The notes beneath the pieces are model-generated. The model was given only the letters and a program-made list of their open reading frames with translations, was not told the DNA's origin and searched no databases. From contig CAYPXZ010000004.1 of assembly GCA_964414785.1 (NCBI GenBank), positions 1-64,000 of the forward strand: a DNA stretch of 64,000 nucleotides, written 5' to 3'. Positions 53,337-62,333 of the stretch are shown here, piece after piece. This DNA comes from Palsa-1447 sp964414785 (GTDB lineage: Bacteria; Verrucomicrobiota; Verrucomicrobiia; Opitutales; Opitutaceae). How positions within the stretch are numbered: position 1 is the first letter of the stretch; each line of letters begins with the position of its first letter. The translations under genes and the position numbers were made by a program.

Positions 53337-54929
53337 ATGAAAATTTCCCGCCAGGTTTGGGTCTTGTCGCTCAGTCTGCTCGCCTCGGCGCTGCCGTTGG
53401 GCGCCCAGCAACTTCGCTATGTCCAGCTCGCCACCTCAGACGGGATCCTCGAGGGAGTGGTGAGCGCCGACGGGAAGGTGCGCACGTTCAAGGGCATTCC
53501 CTTCGCGGCTCCGCCCGTCGGTCCCCTGCGCTGGAAGCCGCCGCAGCCGGTCCAGTCGTGGACAGGGGTCCGCAAGGCGACGGAGTTCGGCCCACGCCCG
53601 ATGCAGGGCCGTGTCTTCAGCGACATGGTCTTCCATGACGCGGGCCCGAGCGAGGACTGCCTTTACCTCAACCTGTGGATGCCTGCCAACCCGCAGGTGG
53701 CCAAGCTCCCCGTGATGGTGTGGATCTTCGGTGGCGGATTCGTCGCGGGCTCCACGTCCGAGCCGCGCCAGGACGCCGGGAACCTCTCGAAGAAGGGCGT
53801 GCTGGTCGTCAGCCTCAACTACCGCCTCGGCGTCTTCGGATTTTTTGCGCATCCCGAGCTCACCCGGGAGTCCCCGCACGGCGCGTCCGGCAACTACGGG
53901 CTCATGGACCAGGTGGCGGCCCTGGAATGGGTGAAGAGGAACATCGCGACCTTCGGCGGCGACCCGGACAACGTGACGATTTTCGGAGAATCCGCAGGGT
54001 CGGCCTCGGTGAGCGCGCTGGTCGCCTCACCCCTCGCCCGGGGCCTGTTCAAGCGGGCTATAGGGGAGAGCGGCGCCATGTTCAGCGCCAGCCGCCCAAC
54101 GAAGCCGCTCGCGGATGCCGAGGATGCCGGGATGAAGTTCGCGCAGTCGGCGTTCGGCACCACCTCCCTCGAGGCGCTGCGGGCCAAGCCCGCCCAGGAG
54201 CTTCTGGATGCGGCGCTCAAGACTCCCCGCGGATCCTTCTCCGCGGACATCGACGGCTATTTCCTGCCGGCGGACTGCCGCACGCTCTACGCCGAGGGCC
54301 GCCAGAACCATGTTTCACTCATGGCCGGCTGGAACAGGGATGAAGGCAACTACAGGTCCTTCTTCGCAGGCGACGAGCCCACCGCCGTAAACTACCTGTC
54401 GCGGGCGAAGGCCGTCTACGGGACCAACGCGGAGGCGTTCCTGAAGGTCTACGTGGCGTCGACGGACGCAGAGGCGAGGCGCGCGGCGCAGGACTACTCG
54501 GGAGATCAGGGGGCCGGATACTCCACATGGAAATGGCTCGAGACCCACCGCGCGACGGGGGGATCCCCCGTGTACCGGTTCGAGTTCGACCAGACCCTTC
54601 CCCTTCCCGCGGACGCAGGCCCCGGCGTTGAGGCGACCGCGCCGCACGCGGCCGAGATCGAGTTTGTCTTCCGCGTCCTCTCCTCGCGAAGCCTGCCCTG
54701 GCGCCCGCAGGACCAGGCCGTGTCCGAGCTCATGGCAAGCTACTGGACCAACTTCGCGAAGACGGGCGATCCCAACGGGCCCGGGCTTCCCATGTGGCCC
54801 GCATATGGGGATCAGGATGGCTACCAGGTCATGCACCTGAGCGCCGACGCAGGGGCCTCCGCCGACGCACACCGCGGCCGTTACCTCTTCCTCGACCAGG
54901 CCGGCCCCTCCGTGCGGCCCGGCCGATAG
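53337..54929 (+). CDS. Secreted type-B carboxylesterase
   Basis: A 530-residue exported esterase of the cholinesterase/carboxylesterase family, with a signal peptide (1-23, ending PLGAQ). The nucleophile is Ser219 in GESAGS, the acid Glu336 in WNRDEGNY and the base His437 in APHAAEIEFVF. The oxyanion hole is FGGGFVAGS. SEDCLYLNLW is the family signature. It hydrolyses carboxylic esters; the natural substrate is not predictable. It is followed by a PadR regulator and an ADOP permease, but those have their own start signals. Confidence 0.93.
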   Translation: MKISRQVWVLSLSLLASALPLGAQQLRYVQLATSDGILEGVVSADGKVRTFKGIPFAAPPVGPLRWKPPQPVQSWTGVRKATEFGPRPMQGRVFSDMVFHDAGPSEDCLYLNLWMPANPQVAKLPVMVWIFGGGFVAGSTSEPRQDAGNLSKKGVLVVSLNYRLGVFGFFAHPELTRESPHGASGNYGLMDQVAALEWVKRNIATFGGDPDNVTIFGESAGSASVSALVASPLARGLFKRAIGESGAMFSASRPTKPLADAEDAGMKFAQSAFGTTSLEALRAKPAQELLDAALKTPRGSFSADIDGYFLPADCRTLYAEGRQNHVSLMAGWNRDEGNYRSFFAGDEPTAVNYLSRAKAVYGTNAEAFLKVYVASTDAEARRAAQDYSGDQGAGYSTWKWLETHRATGGSPVYRFEFDQTLPLPADAGPGVEATAPHAAEIEFVFRVLSSRSLPWRPQDQAVSELMASYWTNFAKTGDPNGPGLPMWPAYGDQDGYQVMHLSADAGASADAHRGRYLFLDQAGPSVRPGR

Positions 54930-55010
54930 CGGCATCGTCCCCGCCCTTTCCTGTTGACGCTCCGGTGAACGGGTCCAGCCTCGTTCATGTAGACCCTCTA
55001 AAGGAACGAC

Positions 55011-55343
55011 GTGCCAAACGAGAAGAACGACCTGCTGCAGGGCACCCTGGACATGCTGATCCTCAATGCGCTCCAGGTGGAGTCCATGCATGGCTTCGGC
55101 CTCTCGGTGCGCCTGCGCCAGATGTCCAAGGACTTCTTCCAGGTCGAGATGGGCTCGCTCTACCCCGCATTGTGCAGGCTCGAGGCCCAGGGCTGGATCA
55201 AGGCGGCCTGGGGCATCTCCGACAACAACCGCAAGGCTCGGTTCTATTCGATCACCGGCTCAGGCCGTAAACAGCTCAGGGACGAGACGACCCGGTGGGA
55301 GCAGCTCTCCAGCACGATCAACGTGATGCTAAAGACCACGTAA
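55011..55343 (+). CDS. PadR-family transcriptional regulator
   Basis: A 110-residue PadR-type winged-helix repressor: LLQGTLDMLILNALQ, GSLYPALCRLEAQGWIKAAW and the wing NNRKARFYSITGSGRKQL. GTG 55011 follows AAAGGA with proper spacing. PadR proteins of this subgroup are encoded directly upstream of ADOP permeases in Acidobacteriota and Verrucomicrobiota and probably control them; here the permease begins 3 bp after the stop. Confidence 0.93.
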   Translation: MPNEKNDLLQGTLDMLILNALQVESMHGFGLSVRLRQMSKDFFQVEMGSLYPALCRLEAQGWIKAAWGISDNNRKARFYSITGSGRKQLRDETTRWEQLSSTINVMLKTT

Positions 55344-55346
55344 ACC

Positions 55347-58004
55347 ATGAGCAGGTTGCGCCGGGGGGTGTTTCGCCTGATGTCGGTGTTCCGCAGGGAA
55401 AGGATCGATGCGGAAATGACCGAGGAAATCCGGCTTCACCTGGAGATGCAGAAGGAGGCGAACATTGCTGCGGGAATGAACGCCGAGGAGGCGGCCTACG
55501 CGGCCCGGCGGGCATTCGGCGGGGTCGACCAGGTGATGGAACGCTACCGGGATGAGCATGGCATTCGGTGGCTCGACGAGGGATTGCGGGACCTGCGCCA
55601 TGCCGCAAGGGGACTCCTTCGAGAGAAGGCTTTCACCGCGACGGTCCTCGCGATCATCGCCCTTTGCGTGGCGGCGAACGTGGCCATCTTCTTCATCGTA
55701 AATGAGATCCTGCTTCGCCCCCTGCCGTTCGCGGACGCCGCTGGGATACTCACCGTCTACGACGAGTATCCGAAGGCGGGCGTCAAGGGAGGCGTCTCCG
55801 TCCCGCACTACGTCGAGCGCCGGCAGCAGGTGTCCGCGTTCGCGGAAATGGGGGCGTGGCGCGACGGTGGGGTGACGCTTGGCGGAATCGAATCCAAGAA
55901 CCGCGTGGAGGCGATGTTCACAACGGCGTCCTTCCTGCCGGTCCTGCGCGCGCGCCCCGCGCTTGGCAGGACCTTCGCGGCGGACGAGGACAAGGCGGGC
56001 CACTCCAGCGTCGCCATCATCAGCGACGATCTCTGGCGGGGACTCTACAACTCCGATCCCGCAATCATCGGGAAGACGATATTAATAGAGAACTTTCCCT
56101 ATGTGGTGATCGGCGTGATGCAGCCGAACTTTCGCTACCTCTCCCGGCGGCCCATGCTCATCGTGCCGCTCGAGCTGACCGACTACGAGAAACAGGATGG
56201 CATGCGCCACGCAAATTCCCTCGAGGTGATCGCGCGCCTGCGGGACGGGGCAACCCTCGCACAGGCTCAGTCCCAGCTCGACGAGGTGAACAGGCGAACC
56301 CTGAAGCAGGACCCGTACGCGAAGACGGTCGAGGAGGCGGGATTCCGGTCCGTCGTCCGCGGACTGCACTCCGAGTTCGTCTCCGAAATCCGGCCGGTTT
56401 TGCTGCTCCTGCAGACGGGCGCTGCCTTCCTCATGCTGATAGGCGCGGTGAACCTGGCGAACCTCCTCGTCGTCCGGTCAACGGGAAAGGCCAAGGAATA
56501 CAGCGTCCGCAGGGCGCTCGGCGCCGGCTCGTTCCGCCTCGGGCGCTACCTGCTCATTGAGACGCTCCTGCTCTCGATTGCGGGCGCCGCCGTCGGCCTC
56601 GCGGCAGGAACCGCCGTGGTGCGGATCACGCTTTCGTCCTTTTCAAACCGCCTTCCCTTTGAGGTGCACCCTGGCCTCAACGGAACGGTCCTCGTCGCCA
56701 CCCTGTCAGCGTCGGCCCTCTTCGGCGTCCTTCTCGCTGTGCCGGTCCTGTGGCACAGCCTGCACAATGACCTGGCCGAGTCTCTGTCCTCGGAATCGCG
56801 AACCGGCACGACGACAAAGGGGGTCCACCGTCTGCGCCACACCCTCATCGCCGCCCAGATCGCGCTCGCGTTCGTCCTGCTGGCGGGCACCGGACTCCTG
56901 GGGGCGAGCCTCATGAGGCTCCTCGCGGTCGACCCCGGATTCCGGAAGGAAAACGTGCTGACCGGGATGATCTTGCTTCCAACAAACCGGTACCCGGACG
57001 AGAAGCACCGCCTTGAGTTCGTCGACCGCCTCACAAGGGAGCTCCGGGCGCTGCCGGGGGTGACGGCGGTGGGCATCGACACGATGCTGCCGTTCACCTG
57101 GGACAACGGGAACATGATCAACTTCAAGGCCCACGCCCTTGCGCCAGGCGAAGCAGCCCGGCCCCACCAGGTCAGCACCGTGGCCGGCGACCTCTTCACC
57201 GCCCTGGGTATCCCTCTCGTCAAGGGGCGGTTCATCGACGGCGACGACATCAGGGCGGGGCGGATGGTGTGTGTCGTCGACGAGGATTTCGCCAGCCGGT
57301 ACTGGCCAGACGGCGATGCCATTGGGCACGGCATCACCAACGACATGGCGCCCAATGCCGTCTTCTTCACGATCGTGGGCATCGTCGGAGCGGTGAAGCA
57401 GACCGACCTCGCCGACCAACGGGCGAACGGCGCCGTGTACCTTCCCTATACGGGATCCGGGAACCCGATGCTGATGCTGGCCCTGCACGCGTCCCAGGAT
57501 ACGGCCTCGCTGGGACCCTCCCTCCTGGCTTCGGTCGCGCGCCTCGACAAGGAGCTGACGGTCGCGGATCTCATGACGATGCAGGAGAGGGTCGACCACA
57601 GCCTCGCGGGACGGCGGCTTTCGCTCGCCCTGGCCTCCGTCTTTGCCGGGATATCCCTGGTCCTGGCGGCGCTCGGGATCTACGGCGTGCTCGCCTATGC
57701 GGTGGCGCAGAGGAGGCGGGAGATCGGCGTGCGAATGGCGCTCGGGGCGCGTCCCGAGCAGATCCTCCTGCAGTTCCTTCGCCTCGGCGCGGGAATCTTG
57801 GCGGTCAGCCTTCCCCTTGGATGCGCCGGCGCGTTGCTCGTGACCCGCGCGATGACCGGATTCCTCTACGGGGTCGGCCCCGCCAACCTCACGGTCCTCG
57901 GGGTGACGGCGGCTACGCTTGGGTTCGTCGCGATGCTGGCGTGCCTCATACCCGCACAACGCGGCGCCCAAGTCTCCCCTGCCGAGGCCCTCCGCCACAG
58001 CTGA
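55347..58004 (+). CDS. ADOP-type ABC permease (PadR-linked)
   Basis: An 885-residue duplicated MacB/FtsX-fold permease. It carries the N-terminal cytoplasmic extension of ADOP members (FRRERIDAEMTEEIRLHLEM ... AAYAARRAFGG, about 1-75), then two FtsX modules with periplasmic cores (about 120-350 and 520-720); the C-terminus ends IPAQRGAQVSPAEALRHS. RRREIGVRMALGARPEQI is the usual cytoplasmic coupling loop. No ATPase gene is adjacent. It forms an operon with the upstream PadR gene. The role of ADOPs is not established; export or mechanotransmission is likely. Confidence 0.9.
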   Translation: MSRLRRGVFRLMSVFRRERIDAEMTEEIRLHLEMQKEANIAAGMNAEEAAYAARRAFGGVDQVMERYRDEHGIRWLDEGLRDLRHAARGLLREKAFTATVLAIIALCVAANVAIFFIVNEILLRPLPFADAAGILTVYDEYPKAGVKGGVSVPHYVERRQQVSAFAEMGAWRDGGVTLGGIESKNRVEAMFTTASFLPVLRARPALGRTFAADEDKAGHSSVAIISDDLWRGLYNSDPAIIGKTILIENFPYVVIGVMQPNFRYLSRRPMLIVPLELTDYEKQDGMRHANSLEVIARLRDGATLAQAQSQLDEVNRRTLKQDPYAKTVEEAGFRSVVRGLHSEFVSEIRPVLLLLQTGAAFLMLIGAVNLANLLVVRSTGKAKEYSVRRALGAGSFRLGRYLLIETLLLSIAGAAVGLAAGTAVVRITLSSFSNRLPFEVHPGLNGTVLVATLSASALFGVLLAVPVLWHSLHNDLAESLSSESRTGTTTKGVHRLRHTLIAAQIALAFVLLAGTGLLGASLMRLLAVDPGFRKENVLTGMILLPTNRYPDEKHRLEFVDRLTRELRALPGVTAVGIDTMLPFTWDNGNMINFKAHALAPGEAARPHQVSTVAGDLFTALGIPLVKGRFIDGDDIRAGRMVCVVDEDFASRYWPDGDAIGHGITNDMAPNAVFFTIVGIVGAVKQTDLADQRANGAVYLPYTGSGNPMLMLALHASQDTASLGPSLLASVARLDKELTVADLMTMQERVDHSLAGRRLSLALASVFAGISLVLAALGIYGVLAYAVAQRRREIGVRMALGARPEQILLQFLRLGAGILAVSLPLGCAGALLVTRAMTGFLYGVGPANLTVLGVTAATLGFVAMLACLIPAQRGAQVSPAEALRHS

Positions 58005-58059
58005 TTCCCGAGAAACGGCACCGGGCCGGTCGAAATCTACCAGGTCCGCAGAGAGACGG

Positions 58060-59052
58060 CTAGGTGAGGCTCGGGATCCGCGATTGGCGGCCCGGGGCCT
58101 TCGCGGGACCGGAGACTCCCCGCACAGGCTGCGCGCCCAGCGGGGGCCGCGGGACCGGATGGGGGATCGAGAACCGGTGGGGAATCTTCCTCGTGGGGTC
58201 GCGGAAGAGCCGCCGATAAGCCAGCGGTGACATCTTCTTTGCGTCCCGGAACTTCTGGTGGAAGTTGGAGGTGGTCCCGAAGCCGCAGCCAAAGCATATC
58301 CCCGCCACCGAGTCGTCCGACTCGGTGAGCATACGGCAGACGTGGCTCAGGCGCACCTCGTTCACGAAGCTCACGAACGTCCTGCCCGTGGCCCGCGAGA
58401 AGAAGCGGCTGAAGGCGCCCGGGGTGAGAGCCGCAACCCGCGAGGCCTCGGCGAGTCCCAGGCCCTCGTCCTGGAAGTTGGCCTCGACGTGGCTAATGAC
58501 GCGGTCGATCCGGTCGGCGCCCAGGACCGACACGTCCGAGTTGTAGCCCGAGGACGCAAGCATCCGGCCCCTCGCCCGGGACAGGCACTCCAGGATCTCG
58601 ATCAGCGCCGAGAGTCGGGAGCCGCCCGAGGTCTCCTTGAGGCGGGATAGGATGCCGATGGCCTCCGCTGCGGCCCGCGGATTGAAGTGGAGCCCCCTCC
58701 TGGACCGGTCCAGGAGCGGGCTCACCGACCTCATCTCGGGCAGGTCCCAGAACGACTCTCCCAGGCAGTCCCGGCGGAACTGCAGGACGATCGAGTGCGA
58801 TGCACCGTCGCGGGCCCCGACGGACGTGCTCGCCCAGCGGTGGGGAAGGTTCGCCCCGAGGAGCACGAGGTCGCCGGGCCCGAAGTCCTCGACGGAGTCC
58901 CCCACGAAACGCCGCCCCCGGCCCGCCACAATCGCCGTCAACTCGTATTCCGGGTGGAAATGGAACGGAGCGGTGAACGCCTCCGACCGGAACTCCCTGC
59001 ACCCGAATGACTGCGTACGGGCGGTCATCACCTTCTCAAAATGGACGCGCAT
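58060..59052 (-). CDS. AraC-family transcriptional regulator with cupin sensor
   Basis: A 330-residue regulator. Residues 25-100 form a cupin-type ligand domain (FHFHPEYELTAIVAGRGRRFV, GDLVLLGANLPHRW) and residues about 185-285 the AraC double helix-turn-helix: LAEASRVAALTPGAFSRFFSR and VAGICFGCGFGTTSNFHQKFR, with MSPLAYRR at the end. The extra C-terminal tail (about 290-330) is Pro/Arg-rich. It is divergent from the sugar-kinase operon across 118 bp and is the obvious candidate to control it in response to a sugar. Confidence 0.9.
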   Translation of the reverse strand: MRVHFEKVMTARTQSFGCREFRSEAFTAPFHFHPEYELTAIVAGRGRRFVGDSVEDFGPGDLVLLGANLPHRWASTSVGARDGASHSIVLQFRRDCLGESFWDLPEMRSVSPLLDRSRRGLHFNPRAAAEAIGILSRLKETSGGSRLSALIEILECLSRARGRMLASSGYNSDVSVLGADRIDRVISHVEANFQDEGLGLAEASRVAALTPGAFSRFFSRATGRTFVSFVNEVRLSHVCRMLTESDDSVAGICFGCGFGTTSNFHQKFRDAKKMSPLAYRRLFRDPTRKIPHRFSIPHPVPRPPLGAQPVRGVSGPAKAPGRQSRIPSLT

Positions 59053-59170
59053 CGCGATATTATCGCCACAAATGGGCGAACATTTCGAGACCTATGTTAA
59101 AAAACTGGAAACAACGGCCCATCTAGCGGTGGCGGGATGGGCGGGATCTTGGTACACTGACTCCCCCCTC
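59053..59170. promoter_or_regulatory. Divergent control region, AraC gene and sugar operon
   Basis: 118 bp separate the AraC start (59052, minus) from the kinase GTG (59171, plus). TATGTTAAAAAACTGG (59093 onward) is an AT-rich stretch, and TACACT (59153-59158) is a plausible -10 hexamer that ends 12 bp before the GTG, implying a short or absent leader for the operon. No good -35 box is seen, as expected for an AraC-activated promoter. AraC half-sites cannot be assigned by eye. Confidence 0.5.
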
Positions 59171-60163
59171 GTGAGCTCGACCGACCTAACCCCCCGCCTG
59201 CGCGCCGCCGGCCTCATCACGACCGCGGCTCCCCGGTTTGAGCCCCTGGCAGGCGGGGTCTCGAGCGACATCGTGCTCGTGAGGGACGGGGACAGGAGCT
59301 TCGTCACCAAGCGGGCGCTCGGTAAGCTCAAGGTCCGGGACGACTGGTTCGCCGACGCCTCGCGCAATGCCGTCGAGAGGTCCTTCCTCGACTACGCCGC
59401 CTCCGTGGTCCCGGGCTGCGTACCCCGCGTCCTTGCGGGGGACCCCGACGCGGGCTGGTTCGCCATGGAACACCTGGGCGGCGACCTGGCGAACTGGAAG
59501 GACCTGCTGCTCTCGGGCGTCGCCGAACCCGACCACGCCCGCCGGGCGGGCGACGTCCTTGGCAGGCTTCACCATGCCTCCTGGGGTGACGACGCGGTGA
59601 GGGAGCGGTTCCCCACCCTGCGGAACTTCCACGCGCTCCGGATCGAACCCTACCTGCTGACGACCGCCGCCAGGGTGCCCGGCGCCCGCGCCGCCCTGGA
59701 GGCCGAGGCAGCGAGGCTTGCCGGCTCCTCGATCGCCCTCGTCCACGGCGACTACTCCCCGAAGAACATCCTCGTTTCATCCCGCCGGCTGGTTCTCCTG
59801 GACGCCGAGGTCGCCTGGTTCGGCGACCCGGCCTTTGACACCGCTTTCCTCCTGAACCACCTCCACCTGAAGGCCCTTGTCCACCGCGGCCACCCGGAAC
59901 CCTTCCTGGCGCTGGCGGGGGAATTTTGGAGGTCGTACGCCTCGGCCCTTGCCGGCCGCGACACCGCCGACCTCGAGTCCCGCACCGTGAGGCTCATGCT
60001 CTGCCTGATGCTGGCGCGGGTGCACGGGAAGTCGCCGGCGGAATACCTGGCCCCTGAGCACCGTTCCCTCATTACTGGGTTCGTGCTCCGGCTGCTGGGG
60101 CGAAACCCCGCGACCGTCGCCGAGGCCGTCGCCGAGTGGAGAGCCACGCTGAGCAGCCCATGA
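59171..60163 (+). CDS. APH-family small-molecule kinase (sugar kinase-like)
   Basis: A 330-residue aminoglycoside-phosphotransferase/choline-kinase-fold enzyme. The nucleotide Lys47 is in FVTKRAL, the Brenner catalytic motif is VHGDYSPKN (191-199) and the metal Asp is in LDAEVAWFGDP (210-220). This family phosphorylates hydroxyls of small molecules such as methylthioribose, homoserine, choline or aminoglycosides. GTG 59171 is preferred to the upstream ATG 59072, whose extension is not protein-like and crosses the promoter region. As first gene of the operon, it probably phosphorylates the pathway's sugar or cyclitol. Confidence 0.85.
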   Translation: MSSTDLTPRLRAAGLITTAAPRFEPLAGGVSSDIVLVRDGDRSFVTKRALGKLKVRDDWFADASRNAVERSFLDYAASVVPGCVPRVLAGDPDAGWFAMEHLGGDLANWKDLLLSGVAEPDHARRAGDVLGRLHHASWGDDAVRERFPTLRNFHALRIEPYLLTTAARVPGARAALEAEAARLAGSSIALVHGDYSPKNILVSSRRLVLLDAEVAWFGDPAFDTAFLLNHLHLKALVHRGHPEPFLALAGEFWRSYASALAGRDTADLESRTVRLMLCLMLARVHGKSPAEYLAPEHRSLITGFVLRLLGRNPATVAEAVAEWRATLSSP

Positions 60164-61482
60164 ACATATCCTCCGTACGGGCCCTTCAGATTTTCGACAG
60201 CCGCGGCCAGCCGACGGTCGAGGTCGAGGTCGCGCTCCCGAACGGGATCACGGGCCGCGGCCTCGTCCCCTCGGGCGCCTCAACCGGAAGCCACGAGGCG
60301 CACGAGTTGCGCGACTGCGATCCCCGCCGCTACCGCGGCCAGTCCGTAATCGGGGCCGTCTCCAATGTGGAGGGTGAGATCGCCCGCGCGGTCGTGGGCC
60401 GCAACGTGTTCGACCAGGAGGGACTCGACCAGGAGCTGGCGGCCCTGGACGGAACGCCCGGCAAGTCCCGCCTCGGCGCCAACGCGATCCTGGGAGTATC
60501 GATGGCTGTTGCGCAGGCCGCAGCGAACGCGCGCGGCGTGCCCCTCTACGAGCACCTAGGCGGCGGCAGGGGCGAGCTGCTGCCGCTTCCGGAAATCCAG
60601 ATCTTCGGAGGGGGCAAGCACGCCCAGGGCCGCATCGACATCCAGGACTTCATGGTCATGGCCCTCGACGCGCGGACCTACGAGGAGGCGCTCGAGGTCA
60701 CCTACAATGTCTTCCATGCGGCGGCCGACGTGATGCGCGAGCGGGGGCTTCTCGCCGGCGCCGCCGACGAGGGCGGCTACTGGCCCGCGTTTGAGCGCAA
60801 CGAGGACGCCTTCGAGGCCCTTCTGGCAGCCATCGAGCGGGCGGGTTACACGCCGGGCCGCGAGGTGGGCCTGTCGCTCGATATCGCCGCCACCGACCTC
60901 TTCAGGGACGGCCACTACGAGCTTGGACTGGACAAGCGCAGCCTCACCTCGGAGCAATTCGCGGAGCTCATGGTCGCTTGGGTCGAGAAATATCCCATCG
61001 TATCCATTGAGGACCCCATGGCGGAGGACGACTGGGACGGCTGGCAGCGGGTACGTGCGGCCATCGGCGGCCGGTGCCAGCTCGTCGGGGACGACCACTT
61101 CACTACCAACATCGGGCGAATCGAGCGCGGAATCGCCGCGCGAACAGCCAACGCGGTCCTGATCAAGCTCAACCAGATCGGCACCGTCACGGAGACCCTC
61201 GAGGCCATCAGGCGCACGCAGGAGGCCGGCTGGCTCCCCGTTGTCTCGGCTCGCTCCGGCGAAACCGAGGACGCGTTCATCGCGCACCTAGCCGTCGCCA
61301 CCAACGCCGGGCAGCTCAAGGTGGGCTCATTCTGCCGGAGCGAGCGCATGTCGAAGTGGAACGAGATCCTTCGGATCCACCGCCATCTCGGCGAGAGGGC
61401 GCGCTTCATAGGCGCCGGAATCTTCGAGACCGCCGGCATCCGCCTGCCCCACCCCCGCCACGACAGGAGACCTTCACACTAA
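60160..61482 (+). CDS. Enolase paralogue with altered active site
   Basis: A 440-residue enolase-family protein, start overlapping the kinase stop (ATGA). Retained residues: His154 (GGKHA), Glu204 (ADEGGY), metal ligands Asp241, Glu284 and Asp311/312, Lys336 (LIKLNQ) and Lys387 (QLKVGS). Changed residues: canonical Glu168 (DIQEF) is Asp163 (DIQDF), and canonical His373 in VSHRSGETED is Ala364 (VSARSGETED). His373 contacts the substrate phosphate. The general proton-transfer pair is kept, so it is probably an active enzyme with another substrate, in the same pathway as the neighbouring aldolase. It is unlikely to be the housekeeping enolase. Confidence 0.88.
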   Translation: MNISSVRALQIFDSRGQPTVEVEVALPNGITGRGLVPSGASTGSHEAHELRDCDPRRYRGQSVIGAVSNVEGEIARAVVGRNVFDQEGLDQELAALDGTPGKSRLGANAILGVSMAVAQAAANARGVPLYEHLGGGRGELLPLPEIQIFGGGKHAQGRIDIQDFMVMALDARTYEEALEVTYNVFHAAADVMRERGLLAGAADEGGYWPAFERNEDAFEALLAAIERAGYTPGREVGLSLDIAATDLFRDGHYELGLDKRSLTSEQFAELMVAWVEKYPIVSIEDPMAEDDWDGWQRVRAAIGGRCQLVGDDHFTTNIGRIERGIAARTANAVLIKLNQIGTVTETLEAIRRTQEAGWLPVVSARSGETEDAFIAHLAVATNAGQLKVGSFCRSERMSKWNEILRIHRHLGERARFIGAGIFETAGIRLPHPRHDRRPSH

Positions 61483-61488
61483 GAACCC

Positions 61489-62325
61489 ATGAGCATCCAA
61501 TACCGACTCAACCGCCTCTTCAATCCCGCCACAAAGCGCTGTTTCGACGTCGCCGTCGATCATGGCATCTTCGGGGAGCAGGAGTTCCACCTCGGGATCG
61601 AGAACCTCCCGCGCGCCGTCCAGGTGCTCGTCGAGGCCGCTCCCGACGCCATCCAGCTCTCCCCGGGAATGTCGCGCCTCCTCCAGGCGCTGCCCGTCAG
61701 GCCGAAGCCCGCGCTCGTGATGCGCACCGACCCGGCCAACTGCTACGGTCGCAAACTGCCGACCCGCTCGTTCGCCTTCGCCCTCGACGAGTCCGTCGAG
61801 ACCGCGCTCCGCCTCGACGCGGCGTGCGTCGTCGTGAACCTCCTGAGCGTCCCCGGCGCCGACGAGCTCACGGAGTCGTGCATCCGGTCGATCGCGCAGC
61901 TCAAGCCCGCCTGCGAGCGTTTCGGGATGCCGCTCATGATCGAACCCCTCGTCTTCATGCCCAACGAGAAGTCCGGGGGCTACATGAGCAACGGCGACAC
62001 CAAGAAAATCCTCGCCCTCGTGCGCCAGGCCGTCGAGCTCGGCGCCGACGTCATCAAGGCGGATCCCACGTCCAACACGGCGGACTACCACCAGGTGATC
62101 GAGACCGCCGCGGGAATCCCCGTGCTTGTCCGCGGCGGCGGCAAGGTCACCGACCGCGAGATCCTCGTCCGCACGGCCGAGCTGCTCGCCCAGGGCGCGG
62201 CCGGGATCGTGTACGGGCGCAACGTGATCCAGCACCCCAAGCCGGCCGCCATCACGAGGGCCCTCATGGCCGTTCTGCACGACGGATCCACGGCCGACGC
62301 CGCGTACTCGAAGTTCCTCTCCTAA
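61489..62325 (+). CDS. Class I aldolase, DhnA/LacD-like
   Basis: A 278-residue TIM-barrel aldolase of the DeoC/FbaB (DhnA) family: FDVAVDHGIFG, the Schiff-base Lys190 in GADVIKADPTSNT, GGGKV and GAAGIVYGRNVIQHP (phosphate-binding loops at the C-terminal end of the barrel). Family members split or join phosphorylated keto sugars (fructose-bisphosphate, tagatose-bisphosphate, 2-amino-3,7-dideoxyheptulosonate synthesis, LsrF). Substrate here is unknown. It begins 6 bp after the enolase-like gene and 8 bp before the dehydrogenase gene. Confidence 0.88.
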   Translation: MSIQYRLNRLFNPATKRCFDVAVDHGIFGEQEFHLGIENLPRAVQVLVEAAPDAIQLSPGMSRLLQALPVRPKPALVMRTDPANCYGRKLPTRSFAFALDESVETALRLDAACVVVNLLSVPGADELTESCIRSIAQLKPACERFGMPLMIEPLVFMPNEKSGGYMSNGDTKKILALVRQAVELGADVIKADPTSNTADYHQVIETAAGIPVLVRGGGKVTDREILVRTAELLAQGAAGIVYGRNVIQHPKPAAITRALMAVLHDGSTADAAYSKFLS

Positions 62326-62333
62326 GGCGCGGC

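Noticed and set aside
59072..59170. Upstream ATG for the kinase gene (MGEHFETY...)
   Set aside because: It would extend the protein across the divergent promoter region with sequence that is not kinase-like; homology starts at GTG 59171.
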